In this document: piece by piece, positions 23,295 through 35,623 of the stretch
Layout of the letters: every line of letters starts with the position of its first letter
Numbering within the stretch: the first letter of the stretch is position 1
Program-made: the position numbers and the translations under genes
Notes under the pieces: generated by a model
What the model saw: the letters and a program-made list of their open reading frames with translations, nothing else
Told to the model about the DNA's origin: nothing
The model's database searches: none
NCBI GenBank assembly: GCA_963966185.1
Contig: CAWZYM010000219.1
Location: forward strand, 181,001 to 245,000
DNA: 64,000 nucleotides
Direction of reading: 5' to 3'
Source of the DNA: Rhabditoides inermis
Taxonomy: Eukaryota; Nematoda; Chromadorea; Rhabditida; Rhabditidae

Positions 23295-26200
23295 TCTCTC
23301 TCTCTTCTCTCTTCTTCCCTACCTTCTCCTTCTTATCCCCCGTGACAGTGTGGTTCACGAAACAGCACGACTGCTCCTGAGCGATGTATCCTATCTGAAA
23401 AAAATCAACTATAGACTTAAAAATTCTTCAACAATAATAGCTTTAAAAAACTAATAAAACTCGACAACAATAGCTAAAAAAAACTAATAAATTTACAACT
23501 TTAGTTACAACAACAAAAATTAAAAACATAGAGTGAAGTATGTAGTACTATGAGAGCATCCATAATCGACTGAATCTCACCAAATTCCCTGTTGGGTGCA
23601 TCAAAAACAGTGCATTAAATTAATCACAGCATAACTTAATCTCACCACACTGCATGAGGGTACATGGCGCTGTTCTAATCATATCATCACTTCTCACCAC
23701 ATTCCCCCATTGGGTGCAACAGTCCATGAATCACAGCATCACTTGACTCACCACATTGCCCGTTGAGGGCATCAAAGAGGGCAAAGGCGCTGCACTAATC
23801 ATAGCATCACTTCTCACCACATTCCCCCATTGGGTGCAACAGTCCATGAATCACAGCATCACTTGACTCACCACATTGCCCGTTGAGGGCATCAAAGAGG
23901 GCAAAGGCGCTGCACTAATCATAGCATCACGTCTCACCACATTGCCCGGCGGTGCTTCTATGGCCACCGTGTCGGCGTCTCCATCCGCGCACCAGCAACA
24001 CCCACTGCAGTGCTCCCGCCGGCGGCGAACCACGGCAGATATCTGACAAGGAGGGGAGATGGCATCACTCAATTCTGGTTTCCGGGTTGATGGAAGGCTC
24101 TAGTGGTAAGATGCTAGGAGTCGAAACCACTTGATCCAAATTCGCGTTTTCATTGTGATTACTCTATTGCGTGTGGTTGATCCCATACTCTGTGTACGAC
24201 ATCTATAGTCTATTGAACAGATACTGCTACTATTTCATATGTGTGTTGTGCGTTCTTTTTTTCTGCCTCTCAATCCTATAATAAAGAGATTGTAACAACT
24301 CACCCTTCCAAAGTTGTCGATGAAGTTCAATATGACTCCCCGGCCTGCTCCGTAGACCTGCCTCTCCAGCGGCTCCGACTGCTCGAGAACCACGTACACC
24401 TGACGTCATAGAACGATGACGTCATGGCTATGTGATGACGTCACTCACGATCTCGTCGTTGATGTTCTTGATTTCGTACTTGTTGGGCTGGTGAAATGGG
24501 GTGAACACCTCCAGCATGTCGATGCGCTGAACAAAAATATGAAAGTACAAAATACATAAGTAATTTGAATAGTTCGAATAAAATGCGAGTAATGCGGAGG
24601 ATGTGAGTAAAGTGAAAAATTTGAATAATTTAAACAGAGTGTGGATAATGTTAATAATGTTTAAATAACTCAAATAACAGGTGAGCATTAAACATGAGCA
24701 ATGAAATTTGCACCTGTTTGATTCGGACAGTGTCGAGTGCGTGGATGAATTCCAAGCCGGGTGGGAGACCATCGACAGGGGACGGGGCCGGCATGAATGC
24801 TACAAAATACTTTTTTCACTTTTCAGTTGTTTTTTTTTAAATTGTCATTTTGAATTTATGTTGCTTTGCAGCGATCCAACAGAGAGCTACGTTGACTTCT
24901 TATTTTTTTTAGCTGCAAAGTAATAACTATGAAGTTTACTCTTTTTGAATTTTACTGCAGTTTTTTTTGTACATAGAGAACCAAAATAGCGGTAATAAAA
25001 ACTGTACGGTAGTAAACTTTGATGTTCACTCGTTAGTTTTCTAATTGCGTCACTTTTTGTAGCAATCCAAGAGAGAGCTGTTTTGATTTTCACTCCTTTT
25101 GTTTTCTAACAGTATTGCGGTGATACTGAGCTAAAAAAACACAACTAACAAAAATTGTAAGTTCAAAAACAACTTGTAAATGAAAAATTAAAACAGATCA
25201 TTAAAATACAGTTATATTTTATATACCCACCAACGTGTTGCTGAATCTGCATCGGTAGCTGCGTTCCGGGCTGCTGTACGATCACTGTCTGAACATAATC
25301 GATAAGTAAGTACATAAGTAAGTATCGATAAGTAAGTACATATATAATATAATGTTGAATACAAATTCCTTGCCCACCGTATGTGCTCCCGTCTGTCCGT
25401 ACCCCCCGAATGGCTGCGCGAATCCACTGGGGTTCAACTGCTGAGGGGCGAAGGCGGACGGCTGTGGCTGCTGAGTGTAGAGGGGCTGGCCGTAGCCCCT
25501 ATAAGCGACGGATGGATTATAGGCGATAATGTTCACGATTGTATTGCCATGTCAGGTTCATAAACATAAAACATACGAACAATGCATATGATTATGCCTC
25601 GATTCTCGACACACAATGGGTATGATTGTTCAACCAAACCTTAAACGAGCGACAACAAACTGCACTGCATATCAAACACGCTTGCTAAAGTAGACTTCAC
25701 TTCTCCGAAAGTGCAGTGAAAGTGCTAACTAAACACATAGACATGGTATGATTGACAATCTCAATCTACAACTGATAGGCTGATCAACTGCACGCTTGCT
25801 AAAAAAATCACTCGAAGAAGACTCACTGCTGGACGGTCATCTGCTGGTTCATCTGGTTCATCTGGTTTAACTGGTACTGCTGTGCGTATTGCGGATCGTT
25901 GGGCGAGTACGGCACGGCCCCAGGCGGAAGCGGCATCGGGTACTAAAGGTGCGATCAGTCTCTTCGAAACGCCTTCGAAACACGCTGTTTGGTCGTGTTT
26001 CGAAGGCGTTTCGAAGTCAGTATCGAAGGGAGTTTCGAAGAGACTAAGCGCTACTTTTAAAAATCTCATAGGACTGATATGAGATTAGTGATTAGTGTAA
26101 TCTAAGCTGAAAACTTGAATGGCTTCGTGGTTTCGTCATTCTATAAAACGCAGTCATGTCAAACACACACACTGATCACATTGAGCTCGAAAAGTGCGCT

Positions 26201-26430
26201 GCTATGTTTGCTATGACTCAACCGCACAATACCAAGCTGTGCAAATCCGCACGCCATTCATGTGCGCACTGAAGCGATTAGAGCATAGAGATCCGCATTC
26301 CGACGCAAAAAGCGAGCTGTGCGCGCAGAACACATCGGATGTTTTCGAAGAGTTATATTGAATAATAAGAGTAATGAGAGTTTGAACTCACAGCGGGAGG
26401 CGCCTCGTAGGGCGGGGGTGGCGGGGCCAT
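22528..26430 (-). CDS. Phospholipid scramblase-like protein B, 329 aa
   Basis: Full scramblase family member, predicted plasma- or organelle-membrane protein with a large cytoplasmic domain and one C-terminal helix. Exons: 26392-26430, 25827-25942, 25378-25498, 25231-25288, 24714-24799, 24449-24526, 24304-24399, 23938-24042, 23323-23394, 22860-22956, 22685-22743, 22528-22590; 329 codons plus stop. N-terminus Pro/Gln/Tyr-rich (MAPPPPPYEAPPA; QQYQLNQMNQMNQQ). Family landmarks: GLPPGLEFIHALDTV, DMLEVFTPFHQPNKYEIKN, FIDNFGR, a Cys cluster CSGCCWC, EAPPGNVIGYIAQEQSCC, and the terminal helix KIRLIATALII. Same intron positions as scramblase A, so the two are tandem duplicates. A TIR element forms the acceptor of exon 2, and a foldback element lies 48 bp upstream of the start. 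Confidence 0.85.
23575..23937. repeat. 120-bp tandem repeat carrying extra splice-donor copies
   Basis: Two near-identical 120-bp units (blocks starting 23701 and 23821) plus a partial one to the left. Each unit includes ACTCACCACATTGCCCG, which matches the exon end and donor at 23932-23950 of scramblase B, so the donor region has been amplified in its own intron. Confidence 0.85.
25944..26057. mobile_element. Small TIR element, copy 3, supplies a splice acceptor of scramblase B
   Basis: Ends TAAAGGTGCGATCAGTCTC and GAGACTAAGCGCTACTTTTA. On the minus strand its terminal CTTTA plus the next G is the CTTTAG acceptor of the exon ending at 25942. Confidence 0.8.
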
Positions 26431-26477
26431 GTGCAGTCTGTCGACTGACTGTTCGGGCGGGGCCGACGCAAGCATTG

Positions 26478-26779
26478 ATTATCTTTTAAAAGGACTTCCG
26501 TAAGAGAAGAGTTTGTGTTACTCAACGTAATGCAACAAAAGCTCATGCATTTTATCAATCGAAATAGTAAACAAACCTGCTCTTTCTGCAATTAAAACTA
26601 ATGCGAGCAAATGTTGTATGTCGGGAAATTGATTTCGGTATCCGATCGATTATATATAACTTGTTGAACTAATGGAGCAGGTTTGTGTACTATTTCGATT
26701 GATAAAATGCATGAGCTTTTGTTGCATTACGTTGAGTAACACAAACTCTTCTCTTACGGAAGTCCTTTTAAAAGATAAT
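26478..26779. mobile_element. Foldback element, second copy, 48 bp upstream of scramblase B
   Basis: Outer ends ATTATCTTTTAAAAGGACTT with about 105-bp inverted arms and a loop of about 90 bp. Shares termini and arm motifs (ACTTCCGTAA, GTTTGTGTTA) with the element at 15250. Sequence just outside the right ends is also similar, so the family may extend further right. Confidence 0.8.
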
Positions 26780-27646
26780 GAATGTACTTTTATCGGATTT
26801 CATATAAATCCATCTACATTAACATGAACCACAAAACATTTTTTAAAAGAAATCCAACAGTTCACCCACCTTGTTGAGTCCAAAATTGTATAAAATTTGC
26901 AAAAAAAGAGTTTAGGTAATGCTGATGGGAAAATTTACAATTTCAATGTCATTTCTATGTAAAATCATATATTACAAAAGGTTTGCCACCAGCCGGAACC
27001 GAACTCGAGCCATGTGTCTCAACGGGCGCAATCGCTAACCACAACACTACTGTGCGCACGACAGAGGACGCGATCTGAACGATATCAGTGCAATCCACAG
27101 GCAGTGCGGATTGTGCACCTCCTATCTGCTGGGGGCAGCCGGTGCGCGCCACCCCCCCCTAGAAAACGTTCCGTACACGGGGGACTAGCGCTCCGGCGCG
27201 CTGACGCGCGCCTCCGCGCTAGATCATGAAAATAAGAAGAATAGAATAGAAACTCATAGAAACAATAGAATAGATCAATAATACTGTGTTTTTTATTTTA
27301 CAATTTTATAACATTTTGAGTGAAACTGGTTATTAAAGTAGAGAAGATTAGTCGATTGATGTATTGATTGCACTGATAATGTGGTCTAGAGGCGATGCAA
27401 TAATAATAATACCTGGTCTGCAAGTGCTTTGGTTAGCTGCCGCGTACCTCTGTTGTACAAGTCAGTAGATCTATGTATATTTTTGAATTTGAATGTCCTC
27501 GCGTATACAGAAAGAGAACCCGCACGGTGCCGCGCGCTCCCGCTATCAATATCTATGAATACATAGATCAATGATAATCATTATAAATTTTTTTCTGAAC
27601 TATACTTTCCTTTGCTCATAAAAACTCTCTCTCTCTCTCATCTCCC

Positions 27647-27705
<59 letters not shown>

Positions 27706-27706
27706 T

Positions 27707-27755
<49 letters not shown>

Positions 27756-27774
27756 TTCCTCTCTCTCTTTCTCT

Positions 27775-27820
<46 letters not shown>

Positions 27821-28074
27821 CTCTTTCTTTCTCTCTCTTTCTCCTCGTATTTCTTTTAGTTATAATGCTACGAAAACAGAGAGCTTTGCTACTGCAACCT
27901 CTCGCCCTCTTTTATTCTCGCATTCTCTCTCTCTTTCTCTCTCTGTCTCTCTCTATATCTCCCTTCCCTTTTTTATCTAACTCTTTCTTTTTTCCCTCTT
28001 CCTCAGTAAAACTTTTGCTTGGACATGGAGCTTCCGCTGCCGGACAGCGAGATTTTGATGTTTTTTTAACCGGA
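26780..28074. other. Intergenic; tRNA-like fragment and (CT)n
   Basis: On the minus strand at about 26985-27065 there is a possible pol III head (GTTGTGGTTAGCG and, about 30 bases later, GAGTTCGGTTCC), perhaps a second SINE type. (CT)n with breaks occupies about 27625-27860. No gene supported. Confidence 0.4.
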
Positions 28075-29165
28075 TACTGAAAGCAAAATTGAGGACGTGG
28101 ACTACAGCCGAGGACGTAAACTCAACTATCTGCAAAGTTTCATACAAATTGGTTTAGTATGAATCAAGTCATGAACGCGGAACTAATCAAAATCGCAAAA
28201 GAAATGCGAGAGCGCGCGCATCTTTTGATAATTGGACAATATGTTCCTCACACCGTAACCAATAACGCTGAATTTTGCAGGTACGCTCTTTTTGTTGAAA
28301 CTATTTGTTGAACGTATTTACGGAAAATGAAGCGAAAATGTTTCTTAGATGAGACACGTTCGCTGCGATCAGCAACAAAATCGATTACTTTCGTAGATTT
28401 TCTTCGAAATATAGGCAATGAGTGTAATTGGAGAGTAATCACGAAGTGGACTGCGTCCTGAAGTAATATGTAAACTTTCTGAAAAAACATCACGCAAATC
28501 GGTCAAGTAAAAACGGAGATATGCCCGCGATCACACAAGAAAAGGTGCAAAAGTGTCTATTTTTGGTGGTTTTCGACCATAAATAGAGGTAATGAAAGCA
28601 AAATTGAGAACTGTCACAAAGTGTACTGCATCAGAAGACGTAAACTCAACTATCTTATGAGTTTCATGCAAACTGGTTCTGTATGAATCGAGTTATGACC
28701 GCGGAAATACTAAAAATCGCAAAAGTGAGGCGAGAGCGCGCGCGCGGCTCTTGCTAATTTGGCTATATTTGCCTTACAACGTAACCAATGATGATGAAAC
28801 TTGCAGGTTAGTGACAGAACTATTTGTTGAAAGTAATTACAGAACAAGAAGCGAAACTGTTTCTTAGGTGAGAAGCTTTTGCAGCGGACAGCACCAAAAT
28901 CGGCGAATTTTGAGGTTTTTCTACCAAATATAGGCAATGAGTGTATTTGGAGAGTAATCACGAAGTGGACTGCATCCTGGAGTAATATGTAAACTTTCTG
29001 CAAAGTTTGACGCGAATCGGTTCAGTAGAAACGGAGTTATGCCCGCGGACACACAAGAAAAAGTGCAAAAGTGACCATTTTTGGTGGTTTTTTGACCAAA
29101 TATGGACGTAGAGGAGGAGTTGAGAGGTGCCTGAATTTTGTTGTCGTCTGGTGCAGGTGACACAA
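28075..29165. repeat. Imperfect tandem duplication, about 520-535 bp unit
   Basis: ACGTAAACTCAACTATCT at about 28116 and 28650, and GAGAGTAATCACGAAGTGG at about 28430 and 28950, mark two diverged copies with a partial third. Related shorter motifs (AAAGTTT, AATCGGTT, GAGTTATG) recur inside each copy, implying an older, shorter repeat. All frames are broken. Confidence 0.75.
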
Positions 29166-30168
29166 CTTTCTACAAAGTTTCATAGGAATCGGTTAAGTTT
29201 GAAGCTAGTTATGACCTTCCAATGACGGACACCATAGGACATTTTAGTAGAAAAGGAGATTGCCTGCCCCTCAGGGGGCGCGCGCGCGTATCTCGCTTCC
29301 TACAACAGCTAGCGTTACCAAAATCGAAACTTAACCATTTTCTAACATCCTGATAACATCTATCAGCATCACATTGTTCTCGTAAAGATTCTAAGAGACC
29401 TTTCGTTCAGTCGCCTTTTGCCGATTCTAGCGCGCGACTAGGGTTAACACAAACCAACCAGCGCTGCCGCGCTGGTTGTAATGACTATTCCTGATATAGC
29501 GACAGGTGATGTGACTTGCGAAATAAATAAAAAGAAATAGTCCGATAAAATTACTGCCGCGCGCGCACAGAGAACAGAACGTGTATCACCCTCTGTATCA
29601 CCCTCCGTCTCTCTCTCCCTCTCTCCATCTCTCTCCCTCTCTCTTTCTCTCTTTCTCTCCCTCTCTCCCTCTCTCTTGTTGCCACGGCGACTGATGAAAG
29701 GTGTGCTACGCGGCGCCCGAATCGTATTTGTTAGATTTGCACAAATAAGTGATACAGGTAATTGGATGACGCAAAGAATCGCTACAATGTTTGAGGTCGT
29801 GAAATTGCGTTTGACGTTGTGAGTTTATGCAGATCAGACTTACGAATAGTCTTGGGATTTCACCACACTTCTCACGTATGTATACGGTATGTATGTATCT
29901 GAAATCAGACATCGAAGTAATGTTACAGACAGGTTACAGGTTACGGGAAAATGGCGCCTTTTCACGTTCATGTGCCACGCGGATCGTTTACGTGAAAATC
30001 CGAAAGTGTTTCTTCAAGATCTGACAATGGCAAAACAAGACGGGCTGCACTGAAAATCGAATCGGTGGCAGCGGTAAATGATCGCTCGAACCACAAAAGT
30101 CTATGGCTATTACAAAAGGAGCGCGTGTTGAACAGAAGGCACCCTCTCCTCCTCCCCGCCCCTCCACA
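29166..30168. other. Intergenic, nothing recognised
   Basis: Includes GC-alternating patches (GCGCGCGCG at about 29279) and a CT-rich run at about 29606-29680. No gene found. Confidence 0.4.
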
Positions 30169-30490
30169 CCATGCTACTTCTTCCGCACATTCTTCTCATT
30201 GACCACCGTCTGGATGTACCGGTAGCATACCAGTATGCGCCTCCCAAGCTTCCTTCCAGCCCTGCTTCGCCCAGCAGGCGCCGGAGAAACGCGCCGTGGT
30301 GGGCGAGTGCGTCAAGCGGACCGCCTGTTCTTCGCCTTTTTCGCCGACCGCTTCGAGACGGGCCTGGCGGCGGAAGGAGTTGAAGGAGCTGGAGAAGATG
30401 GTCGTCTGGTCGTCGAGCAGTGCGAGACCGCGCGAGTTGAGGATTCAGCCCGAGCCCGCTGCCCTTCCCAAGCACGCGCGGGGGGTTCTA
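30169..30490 (+). pseudogene. Decayed copy of the small protein gene at 37259-37654
   Basis: First-exon remnant TACTTCTTC..GTGGATGTACCG then a splice donor, and after TTCCAG (30254-30259) a second exon matching the intact gene in order: VVGECVK, FFADRFETG, EELEELEKM, LVVEQC, QPEPAA. Matches fall in different frames: two bases are lost just after the initiator ATG and further indels occur downstream. It is in opposite orientation to the intact gene. Confidence 0.75.
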
Positions 30491-30739
30491 CTAATTCCAC
30501 CACTTGATAATAGTACATAATACATAATTACCATAGTACCATAATACCATAGTACATATTGGCCGTTCTTGGCTCCTCTAACGTTGTTTTGCAGTTCATA
30601 CTGTAATACTTTCGCAATAAATCATTTACTTCATCATGTAAACATTCTCCGCACGGCTGGGTAAAAGACGGGTTGTAATAGGAAATGTTTGTTATTGTGT
30701 TGAATTCTAAGTGGTAAGTGATAAGAGGGGGGAGAGATG

Positions 30740-31379
30740 TCACGGCTTCTCAATCTCCTTGAGAGTTTCGGCAATCATTGTGGCCGCGTTGCGATGGTGC
30801 TTTTCTTTCTCGCTGAAGAACTGCAAACAAATACAGGTAAACAAGTAAACAAAGTAAACAACCTTGCAGATCTCCTTCTGATGACGGTACTTGGTGTCGG
30901 GAAGATTGTCGACGACTGCTTGCAGGATGAAGCACTAAAATGCAAACGACATCATCAATCAATAACCTCTATCGATCGATGACGTCACCTGTTCGTCGAA
31001 CGCCTTGACGCTCTTCTGGTACGCCTTACCCACCACCTCCAGCTGCTCGTTCGTCTTCGTCAGCTTGATCTGAAAATCGATAATCGAACAATAACCAATC
31101 GATATTCCGATACCTCGTGCCGGCTGGCGTCCATCTGAATGAGTGCCGTCTCCAGATTGGCCATCTCCTGACGCATCGTCTGCTCGTCGACTGTGACGAA
31201 GCGACGAATCTTGCGGATCACGGTGCGACCGGAAACGATGACATCATTAGATGTGACGTCATTGGATGACGTCACTCACCCTGCTTCTTCGCTTCGGCAT
31301 CGTTTATGGCGAGTCGGGTGAGGAGCGACTCGACGATCGGCTTCTTGTCCTGGAGAGATAAGGTGAGAAAAGAAGAGAG

Positions 31380-31415
<36 letters not shown>

Positions 31416-31886
31416 TGAGAGAGAGGGGAAGGGCGATCGCACCCTCTTGTTCATATCTTCGATCACATTCCCGCTCGACTTGAGCATCCTCTCATAGGGC
31501 GCCTGTCCTTCTGGATGTTTCACAGCCCCCGTCTCCACAATCTTTGGATCCGGCTGAAGTGGGTACTGTAGGCATCGATTACCTAACTTGTTACTTTATG
31601 TTTTCCCATTGTTTTACTTACCCAATGTAAGGTTTTGGTATCTTTGGATTTTTTTAGATATACCTCCTACCGTACACCTAATCACGGTACCTGCAACATA
31701 ATCTCGAGTCCGTCGAGCAACTCGTCGACACAAAGACGGTACGCCTCCACCTGAAAATTAGGTATACGGTAAGTACTCGATAAGATACGGTAGCCTACAG
31801 TATTGAGGTCTTCGGTGAACTTTTTCTCGAGCTGCGTCTCCTCGACGATGCCCATGCGAGCTGACATCTGAGGGAGAGGAGGGAGC

Positions 31887-31929
<43 letters not shown>

Positions 31930-32174
31930 TGCGCACCTTGTGGTATGCCTTGCTGATGGGGCTCTTGTGTCGTAGCTGTCGCCTCTTTGCCGGTTCTCTT
32001 CGCATGGACCCCCCAGGAGAGGGCGCGGACGGACCTCCATCCGGAGACTTGAGGTTCGAAGTGGCTCCGTCCGACTTGGGCTGCTCTTTCACCGAACCCT
32101 GTAGAGGTAGGGTAAGTGAGTGTTGTCCTCTCCCATCCTTCTCACCCTATCAGCAGGGGAGGAAGGGAGAGTGA

Positions 32175-32222
<48 letters not shown>

Positions 32223-32258
32223 TTTGACACTGTGTGGCAGTTTTGTCTTCTCCGACAT
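30740..32258 (-). CDS. BAR-domain-like protein, 289 aa
   Basis: Probable membrane-curvature protein. Exons: 32223-32258, 31937-32098, 31799-31867, 31691-31750, 31443-31565, 31280-31349, 31114-31229, 30989-31069, 30863-30934, 30740-30820; 289 codons plus stop. Residues 1-66 are a Ser/Pro/Lys-rich, probably disordered leader (PSAPSPGG, then a basic AKRRQLRHKS); from about residue 67 to the end the sequence is helical and charged with BAR-like spacing (EETQLEKKFTEDL, VESLLTRLAINDAEAKK, RQEMANLETALIQMD, QLEVVGKAYQKSVKAFDEQ, RHQKEICKFFSEKEKHH). No SH3 domain. The exon at 31114 lacks an AG acceptor: the preceding bases are TTTCCG where TTTCAG is expected. Which BAR subfamily is not clear, and a plain coiled-coil protein is possible. 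Confidence 0.65.
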
Positions 32259-32797
32259 GACTGCGCGGTGCGAGAGTGAGGGAGTAGAATGGCAGAGTTA
32301 TCAACGCCCCCACCTTTTTTATATTGCAATGAGAAACAACGAGGATTATGATGTGCTCGAAATCAGACAATAATTCTGGGAAATACATTTTATATTCTGA
32401 AGCGGCTGCACTTCTCGCAGTCACCACCTACGCCCCGACAACTTCACGAAATGAGATACACACGTGCTGCTGCGTACAAAGTGATTTCACAAGTGCTAAC
32501 AAGGTCAAATGCTACTAAGCGTTCCACCAAGCAGCGGGTTTCGACGAAGGTCCATGCGCGCACCATATTCTTGTAGTTCGGGAGATCATCTACCAATCCT
32601 ACCGATTCAAACTTCACTGCTGAGGAGGATGATACTGGAAATCCTGCTGTTTGACCGGTATCCTCCAGGGACAATCGGCGAAAGATGGAAAACTGTATAT
32701 CTCAATTATACATGTCGATTTCAACATCACTTTATTCTTTTTGACTATGATACCATGAAACGTGTTATGGTTATCTGTTACTGTTATCTATTGAGAG

Positions 32798-34924
32798 ATG
32801 AGGGGTGAGACGAGCCATCTTTCAACCAGTCTCCCTGATAGCATAGCTCCATTCCTTCATTCTCTGTCTCGATCTTCCTTCACATCGCACGCCGACATGG
32901 TTGCCGAGGGACTGCTTGCATGTACCCCGTGGTTTGCATTGCTCCTCCAGAAGCATGACAGTGTACAAGCTATGTGTGATCGAGTTGTACAGATTGTTCA
33001 ATCTATCATTTCCGAGTGTATTCCCGAACGAGAAATCAAGAAGAAGACTGTCTCAAAACACATAAGGCGTCTATACAAACACAAAGCGAGAATTTGGAGG
33101 AAAGAAAGGAATTCCAACAAGTACAAGCAATGTGTGAAGCGCATTATGAAAATCCAACGTCGAGAGCGGTCTCTTCTAGAGAAAAAGTTTGTTTTCAATA
33201 GTAGAGATTTCTTTACGTTTGTAAAATCTGCTTCTAACTCACACTCCCCGCTTCCCATTCTAGTCTCTAATGATGGTGTACAAGCTGACAGTCCTCTTGC
33301 AAAAGCGGAGCTGCTATCCAAACTATTCAATTCCGTCTTCATTCGTGATGACGGGCGATTGCCTTCTATTTCTCCTCGCACGCATGCCTCTCTCGTTGAC
33401 GTCCTTGTTCAACCATGGATCGTCGAGAATGCACTGCGCGCTCTTCGTCCAAAAATCAACAGCACACCTGAAGGGATACCTTCCTTCTTTCTCAAGCACA
33501 CTGCATGTTCGATTGCTCTTCCACTCTCTCTCATCTTCTCTGCTTCCATGCAATCCGGCGAGGTGCCCTCACAGTGGAAGACTGCGCGCATCGTCCCTAT
33601 ATTCAAAAAGGGGCGACGCGACAGTCCTGCCAACTACAGACCTATCAGCCTAACATCAGCTATCGGCAAGGCGTTTGAATCCAACATCAAGCGCGAGATT
33701 TGCACTTTTCTATCCGCTCATCACCTTCTATCATTTTCTCAGCATGGTTTTCGCGCCAAACGAAGCACAACTACTCAGCTCCTCTCGTTTATGAGTTCAC
33801 TCGTAACAGCCGAGAGTGAGCAAAAGTGTGCTGATGTGTTATATATAAATTTTTCGCGTGCTTTCGATACTGTCTCGCATGAAAAACTGCTGGCCAAGCT
33901 CGCATGTTACGGTATTGGAGGTTGCCTGCATCGGTGGTTGGCTAATTGGCTGACGGGAAGAGTGCAATGTGTGGAGGTAGAAGGCGAATGCAGCGAATTC
34001 CAACCAGTGCTCTCAGGAGTACCACATGGTTCCGTGCTAGGCCCTCTCCTCTTCAACCTATTCATTAATGACCTCCCCGAAGCCATGCCTCCTGATTGTT
34101 CCGTGCTTCTATTCGCAGACGATGCGAAGCTTGTTTCTGTGTTCTCGCCTGACACCAGTTCCCCTCTCGCTCCCGCGGCTCTTGCGCTGGAGAAATGGGT
34201 GGATGGGTGTCAGATGAGTGTATGTGCACCCAAGTGTTGTGTTGCATGTTGGCAAGCGCAATCCCCGTGCCGTGTACTCGTTGTGTGGAGTGAGCGTCCC
34301 CACTCAGTCTGAGGTTTGCGATCTCGGTGTCCTTGTTTCACAAGACCTCTCATTCCGCTCACATATAAACAGCATATGTAAAAAAAATCCAAACAAAAAA
34401 TTCATTTCCTTTTTATCCCTCTAAAGACGCGGAATGAAGAAGTTCTTGTGAAAGCATTTTCTGTTTATGTTCGCAGTATTCTAGAATACTGTAGTGTTGT
34501 CTACTCGCCTTGCTATGACGTTGACATTTCCACCCTGGAGTCAGTACAATCTCTCTTTCTATCTCGTCTCGCCAACCGCTGCAAACTCTCTCATCTCTCT
34601 CATGCTGCGCTGCGGGCTCGTTTGAAGCTTGAAGCTCTCCAAACTCGAAGAGTGCGAGCTGACTTGGTGATGGTGCACAGGATGTTGAAGGGTGAAGCTG
34701 ACTTGTGTGTGGGTTCTCTTTTTCGAACAAGAACCAGTCGGACGCGCGGTGCAACGACAAAACTCTATCCTATCCCCACTTCACATAACGTCTCAAATAA
34801 TGTCAAATCTTTTCTATCATTCCGAACGTTTCAAATTTTAAATGCTATCCCCGACGAGATTCTTTTCTCAAGTCAATCCGCCTTCTGCGATTACATATCA
34901 ACACATTGTAACATCGCATTGTAA
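32798..34924 (+). mobile_element. Non-LTR retrotransposon fragment (CR1/Jockey-like), broken
   Basis: Reverse transcriptase of a LINE, 5' truncated. Landmarks: [45 protein letters not shown] (33841 onward), [15 protein letters not shown] and LLFADDAK (about 34106-34130). The reading frame shifts near 34215-34310 and again near 34425; the C-terminal part resumes at 34448 and ends at 34924. In motif A the usual first aspartate (YLDFSKAFD) is Asn, which would abolish polymerase activity. No endonuclease domain is recognisable upstream. The A/T-rich tail runs to about 35030. Dead copy. Confidence 0.85.
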
Positions 34925-35271
34925 CTTATTCCTTATTTTTATAGTTCACATATGTTCTAGATCTGTACGTGTTCCACCTTGATCTAGCGTAATGATTGTA
35001 TTTAATGTACAATTGATAAATATTATTAATGAGATAGTGGCTAGACTGACTAAACTCGATACAGCAATCAGCACGTACCTATCACAGGAAGAGCACTGGG
35101 GACTCGCGATTACAGCACTCTGTTGGACAATGTGACTGAATGGAACTGCATTGAGATGTGGTCGTATGCCATATGCGCGTCTGCATCGCTGGTCAGACAT
35201 GCAATTCCACGCAGGCAGTCTCATGTGCTGCTACTTCCTGTCGAACCGTGTCCACCTTTGTGTGTTGCAGT
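34925..35271. other. Retrotransposon tail and saposin 2 promoter region
   Basis: A/T-rich tail of the LINE to about 35030, then sequence upstream of the second saposin-like gene; nothing else recognised. Confidence 0.4.
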
Positions 35272-35592
35272 ATGCGTTGCCTGTTCGTCTTCGCCCTCCT
35301 CGCAGTCGTCGCCTTCGCCGCCGTCCTCCCCAGCGAGAAGGTACATACGTGTCCTGTAGCTCTGATAGAACGCGTAGGAAAGCCATGATAGAACGTGATA
35401 GAACCGTCAGAAACGCATCCATCTTATTGGCGAGAGAGAAGCTAATGGGAGATAGATGGATATGGATGACGGGGTAAAATTTACTAGGTGCGACGATGAG
35501 AAGTGCGTTATTGTGCATCTTTTCCAGGCTCACCCGGTGTTCGGAGGAGAGATGTGCGGCGTCTGCGAGGACATCTACAACGTGGGTGGAGA

Positions 35593-35623
<31 letters not shown>

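Noticed and set aside
26985..27065. Functional tRNA gene on the minus strand
   Set aside because: A- and B-box-like words exist but acceptor and anticodon stems do not pair; kept only as a possible SINE head.
32444..32674. Minus-strand 76-codon frame upstream of the LINE as endonuclease remnant
   Set aside because: No endonuclease motif could be recognised on either strand; left unassigned.
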